From contig NZ_AP022599.1 in NCBI RefSeq assembly GCF_010725725.1, positions 3,162,001 to 3,226,000 of the forward strand: 64,000 nucleotides of DNA, in the 5' to 3' direction. Every line of letters begins with the position of its first letter. Position 1 is the first letter of the stretch. Origin of the DNA: Mycolicibacterium pulveris (GTDB lineage: Bacteria > Actinomycetota > Actinomycetes > Mycobacteriales > Mycobacteriaceae). Positions 60,804 to 64,000 of the stretch are shown piece by piece. The notes beneath the pieces are model-generated. The model saw only the letters and a list, made by a program, of their open reading frames with translations. It ran no database searches and was not told the DNA's origin. The position numbers were made by a program, and so were the translations under genes.

Positions 60804-61773
60804 CGATTTGTGTGCGTCTGAGCGCGCTGAGCCCTCGTCTTCGCACCCAAATCGCAGGTTGAGATTCGACGGCCGCGTCGCCGTCGTCACCGGAGCCGGT
60901 CGCGGACTGGGTCGCTCCTACGCCATGCTGCTGGCCGAGCGCGGCGCCAAGGTCGTCGTCAACGATCCCGGCGGCAGCATCACCGGCAGCGGTTCCGACG
61001 CGGGGCCCGCCGAGGACGTGGTGCGCGAAATCGCCGCGTCCGGCGGGGAAGCGGTGGCCAACACCGACTCCGTCGCCACGCCGGACGGCGGCAAGGCGAT
61101 CATCGACGCCGCACTCGAACGCTACGGCCGTGTCGACATCCTCATCCACAACGCCGGCAACGTCCGTCGCGCGGCGTTGCGACAGATGAGCTACGACGAC
61201 TTCGACGCCGTCGTGGACGTCCACCTGCGTGGTGCGTTCCATGTGGTGCGGCCTGCGTTCCCACACATGTGCGACGCCGGCTACGGCCGTATCGTGTTGA
61301 CCTCGTCCATCGGCGGCTTGTACGGCAACCATCAGGTTGCCAACTACGCGGCGGCCAAGGCCGGGGTCATCGGGCTGTCCAACGTCGCCGCGATGGAAGG
61401 CGCCGCCGACGGCGTCACCAGCAATGTCATCGTGCCCGCCGCCGTGACCCGTATGGCCGAAGGCATTGACACGTCGGCATATCCGCCGATGGGACCGGAG
61501 CTGGTCGCCCCGGCGGTGGGCTGGCTCGCGCACGAGACGTGCTCGGTCACCGGCGAGGTGTTCATCGCGTTGGCCGGACGGGTCGCCAGGGCGTTCATCG
61601 CCGAAACCCCCGGCGTATACCGGGCGTCGTGGTCCGTCGAGGATGTCGCCGAGCAGATCGCGACCATCCGCGACACCTCCAACCCGCTGACCTTCCCCGT
61701 GGTGCCCGACGGGCACGGGGATCACATCCGGTACAGCTTCGCGATGGCCACCCAGGGAGCGCTTCATGGCTAG
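60781..61773 (+). CDS. SDR similar to 3-hydroxyacyl-CoA dehydrogenase (MFE-2/17beta-HSD4-like)
   Basis: 330 residues if started at the ATG at 60781, which has AAGGGTG upstream. The core begins at FDGRVAVVTGAGRGLGRSYA; NDPGGSITGSGSD and EDVVREI are typical of the peroxisomal multifunctional enzyme-2 type. Catalytic Ser in VLTSSIGGLYG and Tyr-x3-Lys in ANYAAAKAGVIG. Residues about 8-25 (SDLCASERAEPSSSHPN) are encoded by a palindromic repeat; a TTG at 60859 would give the standard N-terminus LRFDGRV and is a real alternative start. It probably oxidises a beta-hydroxyacyl-CoA in ring degradation. Overlaps the CoA-transferase gene by 8 bp. Confidence 0.85.
   Translation: MGSSSEPSDLCASERAEPSSSHPNRRLRFDGRVAVVTGAGRGLGRSYAMLLAERGAKVVVNDPGGSITGSGSDAGPAEDVVREIAASGGEAVANTDSVATPDGGKAIIDAALERYGRVDILIHNAGNVRRAALRQMSYDDFDAVVDVHLRGAFHVVRPAFPHMCDAGYGRIVLTSSIGGLYGNHQVANYAAAKAGVIGLSNVAAMEGAADGVTSNVIVPAAVTRMAEGIDTSAYPPMGPELVAPAVGWLAHETCSVTGEVFIALAGRVARAFIAETPGVYRASWSVEDVAEQIATIRDTSNPLTFPVVPDGHGDHIRYSFAMATQGALHG
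60803..60855. repeat. Palindromic repeat, family D, at the start of an SDR coding sequence
   Basis: GCGATTTGTGTGCG (60803-60816) and CGCACCCAAATCGC (60842-60855) are inverted with one mismatch around a 25-bp centre that holds AGCGCGCT. It begins at the last base of the BVMO stop codon and runs into the predicted N-terminal coding part of the next gene. Confidence 0.75.
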
Positions 61774-62923
61774 CGGTCCGCTCAAAGGTATCCGTGTCGT
61801 CGACCTCACCGCGATGGTGATGGGTCCCTACTGCACCCAGATCATGGCCGACATGGGTGCCGACGTGATCAAAGTCGAGCCGCCGCAAGGCGATAACACC
61901 CGATACATCTCGGTGGGCCCGGCACCCGGGATGAGTGGTGTGTTCGTCAACGTCAACCGCGGCAAGCGCAGCGTCGTCATCGACCTGCAGACCGACGCGG
62001 GCAGGACCGCGATGCGTGCCCTGATCCAAACGGCCGACGTGTTCATCCACTCGATGCGGTCGAAGGCCATCACCAAGCTGGGGCTCGACTATCAGAGCGT
62101 CGCCGAGATCAACCCCTCGATCGTCTACACCAACTGCTACGGCTACAGCAGGCGCGGGCCGGAACGCGACCGGCCCGCCTACGACGACACCATCCAGGCC
62201 GAGTGCGGAATCCCCGCCGTGCAACAACAACTCACCGGCGAAGCCGACTATGTCGGCACCATCATGGCCGACAAGGTGGCCGGCCTGACCGCGCTGTACG
62301 CGACGACCATGGCGCTGTTTCATCGCGAGCGCACGGGAGAGGGGCAGGAGGTCGAGGTCGCCATGTTCGAGACCATGGCGGCGTTCATGCTGGTCGAACA
62401 TGCCAACGGCGCCATGTTCGACCCACCCCTCGGGCCGGCGGTGTATCCCCGCACGGTGGCGCCCAACCGCAGGCCCTACCGCACCCGGGACGGCTACATC
62501 GCCGCGCTGATCTACAACGACAAGCATTGGGATGCGTTCGTCGACGCGGTGAAGCCCGCATGGGTCAACGATTCTTACGCGACCCTGGAGTCACGGGCCC
62601 GCGACATCGACACCGTGTACGGGTTGCTGGCCGAGACGATGAAGGAACGCACCACCGCCGAATGGTTGAAGTTGTTCGGTGAGCTGGAGATTCCGGCGGC
62701 ACCGCTGAACTCGCCCGACGCGTTGTTCGACAATGCGCACTTGAACGAGGTGGGGTTGTTCGAGACCGTCGACACGCCGCACGGTCCGGTGCGCTTTCCC
62801 GGTGTGCCGACGTGGTTTTCGCGCACGCCGGGCGCCGTCGCGGGCCCGGCCCCCGAACTCGGCGCGGACACCGCGGAGGTGCTCGAGGAACTGGGTTTGG
62901 CAGGTGCCGACCATGCGCTTTGA
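61766..62923 (+). CDS. CaiB/BaiF (family III) CoA transferase
   Basis: 385 residues. Typical N-terminus LKGIRVVDLTAMVMGPYCTQIMADMGADVIKVEPP, then NRGKRSVVIDLQTDAGR, and the catalytic Asp in DRPAYDDTIQAECG. The C-terminal half has GDGY-like RTRDGYIAALIYNDKHW. Exchanges CoA between an acyl-CoA and a free acid by a glutamyl/aspartyl-CoA type mechanism. In this operon it could activate the acid released from the lactone. Overlaps both neighbours by 8-11 bp. Confidence 0.9.
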   Translation: MASGPLKGIRVVDLTAMVMGPYCTQIMADMGADVIKVEPPQGDNTRYISVGPAPGMSGVFVNVNRGKRSVVIDLQTDAGRTAMRALIQTADVFIHSMRSKAITKLGLDYQSVAEINPSIVYTNCYGYSRRGPERDRPAYDDTIQAECGIPAVQQQLTGEADYVGTIMADKVAGLTALYATTMALFHRERTGEGQEVEVAMFETMAAFMLVEHANGAMFDPPLGPAVYPRTVAPNRRPYRTRDGYIAALIYNDKHWDAFVDAVKPAWVNDSYATLESRARDIDTVYGLLAETMKERTTAEWLKLFGELEIPAAPLNSPDALFDNAHLNEVGLFETVDTPHGPVRFPGVPTWFSRTPGAVAGPAPELGADTAEVLEELGLAGADHAL

Positions 62924-64000
62924 CATGGGCGAGAAGGCCGCGGCGCTGCGCGCCGAGCTGCGTTCGCTGGTGACGGACAATGTGCCGGAACACTATCTGG
63001 GCGCGTTCACCGACGACCCGGAGGATCTGGAGGTCGCGCAGCGGTTCTGCAGGCTGCTTGCCGAGCGCGAACTGCTGTGTCTGGCATGGCCGAAGGAGTT
63101 CGGCGGCGGCGGAGCATCGGTGTGGGAACAGACCGTGGTCCGCGAGGAGATGTGGGCGCACCACGAGCCCAGGGGCGCACAGTACATGGGTGTCAACTGG
63201 GTGGGTCCGATCATCATGCGCCACGGCACCGAAGAGCAGCAGCGCAAGCATCTGCCGCCGATCGCCCGCGGAGAGGTGATCTGGTGCCAGGGCTTCTCGG
63301 AACCGGAGGCGGGTTCGGATCTGGCGTCGCTGCGCACCAGCGCACGCCGAGATGACGACGGCTGGCTGGTCAACGGGCAGAAGATCTGGACGTCGTACGC
63401 GACGATGGCGCAGTGGTGCTTCCTGTTGGCGCGCACCTCGCACGGCGAACGTAAACAGCAGGGGCTCACGATCTTCCTTGTCCCCATGGATGCTCCGGGG
63501 ATTCAGGTCCGGCCGATCCGCACCATGTTGGGTCCGCATCATCTCAACGAGGTGTTCTTCGACGATCTGCGGGTCACCGAGGACGCCGTGCTCGGCACGG
63601 TGGACCAGGGCTGGTCGGTGGTGCAGGACGTGATGGCTTTCGAACGGGTCGGGATCGCGCGGTACGCGCGATGTGAACGGCTGCTGGCCGCCGCGCCCGT
63701 CGTGCTCGGCGACGGCTGGGAAGACCTGCCCGCCGAGCTGCGAGGCAGATGGGTGCGGATGCTGACGCACTGCCGCCGCGCGCGGCTGATGGCGTATCGC
63801 GTGGTGTCGCTGCAGAGCAGCGGTCGGATCCGACCCGGCGACGCCGCGGCGTACCGGATCGCGGTCACCAAGCTCGACCAGGACAGCGCCGAGGTGCTGA
63901 TGGACATCGCCGCCGAGGTGCCGCGCGATGCCCCGCGCGCCACCTGGTTCCTCGGCGAGGTCGACGATCACTGGCGCTACTCGCAGGCGTCGACGGTCTC
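62913..64000 (+). CDS. Acyl-CoA dehydrogenase, C-terminal end cut by window
   Basis: The frame is open from the ATG at 62913 to the window edge (362 complete codons). FAD/acyl-CoA signatures: AWPKEFGGGGASVWEQTVVREEM, WCQGFSEPEAGSDLASLRTSAR, NGQKIWTSYATMAQWCFLLART and TMLGPHHLNEVFFDDLRV; then MAFERVGIARYARCERLL at the start of the C-terminal helical domain. The missing C-terminus would hold the rest of the active site. Carries out alpha,beta-dehydrogenation of an acyl-CoA, the next step after CoA transfer in the proposed catabolic route. Homologous tandem genes may continue beyond the edge. Confidence 0.9.
   Translation, partial: MRFDMGEKAAALRAELRSLVTDNVPEHYLGAFTDDPEDLEVAQRFCRLLAERELLCLAWPKEFGGGGASVWEQTVVREEMWAHHEPRGAQYMGVNWVGPIIMRHGTEEQQRKHLPPIARGEVIWCQGFSEPEAGSDLASLRTSARRDDDGWLVNGQKIWTSYATMAQWCFLLARTSHGERKQQGLTIFLVPMDAPGIQVRPIRTMLGPHHLNEVFFDDLRVTEDAVLGTVDQGWSVVQDVMAFERVGIARYARCERLLAAAPVVLGDGWEDLPAELRGRWVRMLTHCRRARLMAYRVVSLQSSGRIRPGDAAAYRIAVTKLDQDSAEVLMDIAAEVPRDAPRATWFLGEVDDHWRYSQASTV

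Overview
The window reads as high-GC chromosomal DNA of a rapidly growing mycobacterium (Mycolicibacterium type). The gene order sepH-serC-(AurF-like)-fprB-VOC ... citA ... gltA2-oxidoreductase-DUF2630 ... prrB-prrA-accD3 ... echA6-MBL-beta-lactamase-ctpE-Rv0909-Rv0910 follows the M. tuberculosis Rv0883c-Rv0910 segment as I remember it (no database search was possible). GTG starts, 4-base ATGA/GTGA overlaps and leaderless promoters (TANNNT 6-7 nt before the start codon) are common, as expected for mycobacteria.

Layout. 1-5.5 kb: sepH (cut by the window edge), serC, a secreted CAP protein, a diiron AurF-like oxygenase and fprB. 5.6-9.7 kb: a large acidic secreted GH1 beta-glucosidase-like protein, a VOC protein and an exported GH16 glucanase. 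9.7-14.4 kb: central metabolism (citA, pdxH, gltA2) with a mycothiol-dependent-type enzyme and a TetR regulator. 14.5-20.3 kb: DHA2 exporter, phytoene-desaturase-like oxidoreductase, DUF2630, FKBP and the PrrAB two-component system. 20.4-26.2 kb: three ABC exporter genes, the first behind a SoxR-box-like MerR-type promoter, the next two forming a heterodimer with one degenerate ATP site. 26.2-29.9 kb: epoxide hydrolase, two small unknowns, accD3.

29.9-38.5 kb is the most unusual part. Six genes (MFS exporter, TPP-dependent E1 alpha and beta, SDR, two different ATP-grasp ligases) are joined by five consecutive 4-base ATGA overlaps and followed by a NarL-type sensor kinase and a convergent response regulator. 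This looks like a compact pathway that makes and exports a small peptide-like or amide-linked metabolite, in the spirit of bacilysin-type clusters, but with an orphan 2-oxoacid dehydrogenase E1. The block is bracketed by direct repeats: the intact 5' end of accD3 on the left and a decayed accD3 fragment (about 406 bp) on the right. That is the footprint expected from single-crossover integration of a circular molecule into accD3.

38.9-42.4 kb: a perfect CIRCE element (HrcA heat-shock operator) sits in front of a GT4 glycosyltransferase-glycogen debranching enzyme pair, an unexpected target. 42.4-49 kb: echA6, a metallo-hydrolase, a serine beta-lactamase-like lipoprotein, ctpE and the Rv0909/Rv0910 pair.

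49.1-64 kb: a divergent catabolic regulon. The minus operon encodes a beta-propeller protein, a GntR/UTRA regulator, two acyl-CoA synthetases, an SDR, a NAD(P)-binding protein and an ERG2/sigma-1-receptor-like protein. The plus operon encodes an SDR, a Rieske oxygenase, a Baeyer-Villiger monooxygenase, a hydroxyacyl-CoA dehydrogenase-like SDR, a CaiB-type CoA transferase and an acyl-CoA dehydrogenase (cut by the edge). Two matching operator-like dyads lie in the shared intergenic region. The set suggests degradation of a cyclic, probably terpenoid or steroid-like, substrate.

Several families of palindromic repeats are scattered through the window; one 57-bp copy lies in frame inside an acyl-CoA synthetase gene.
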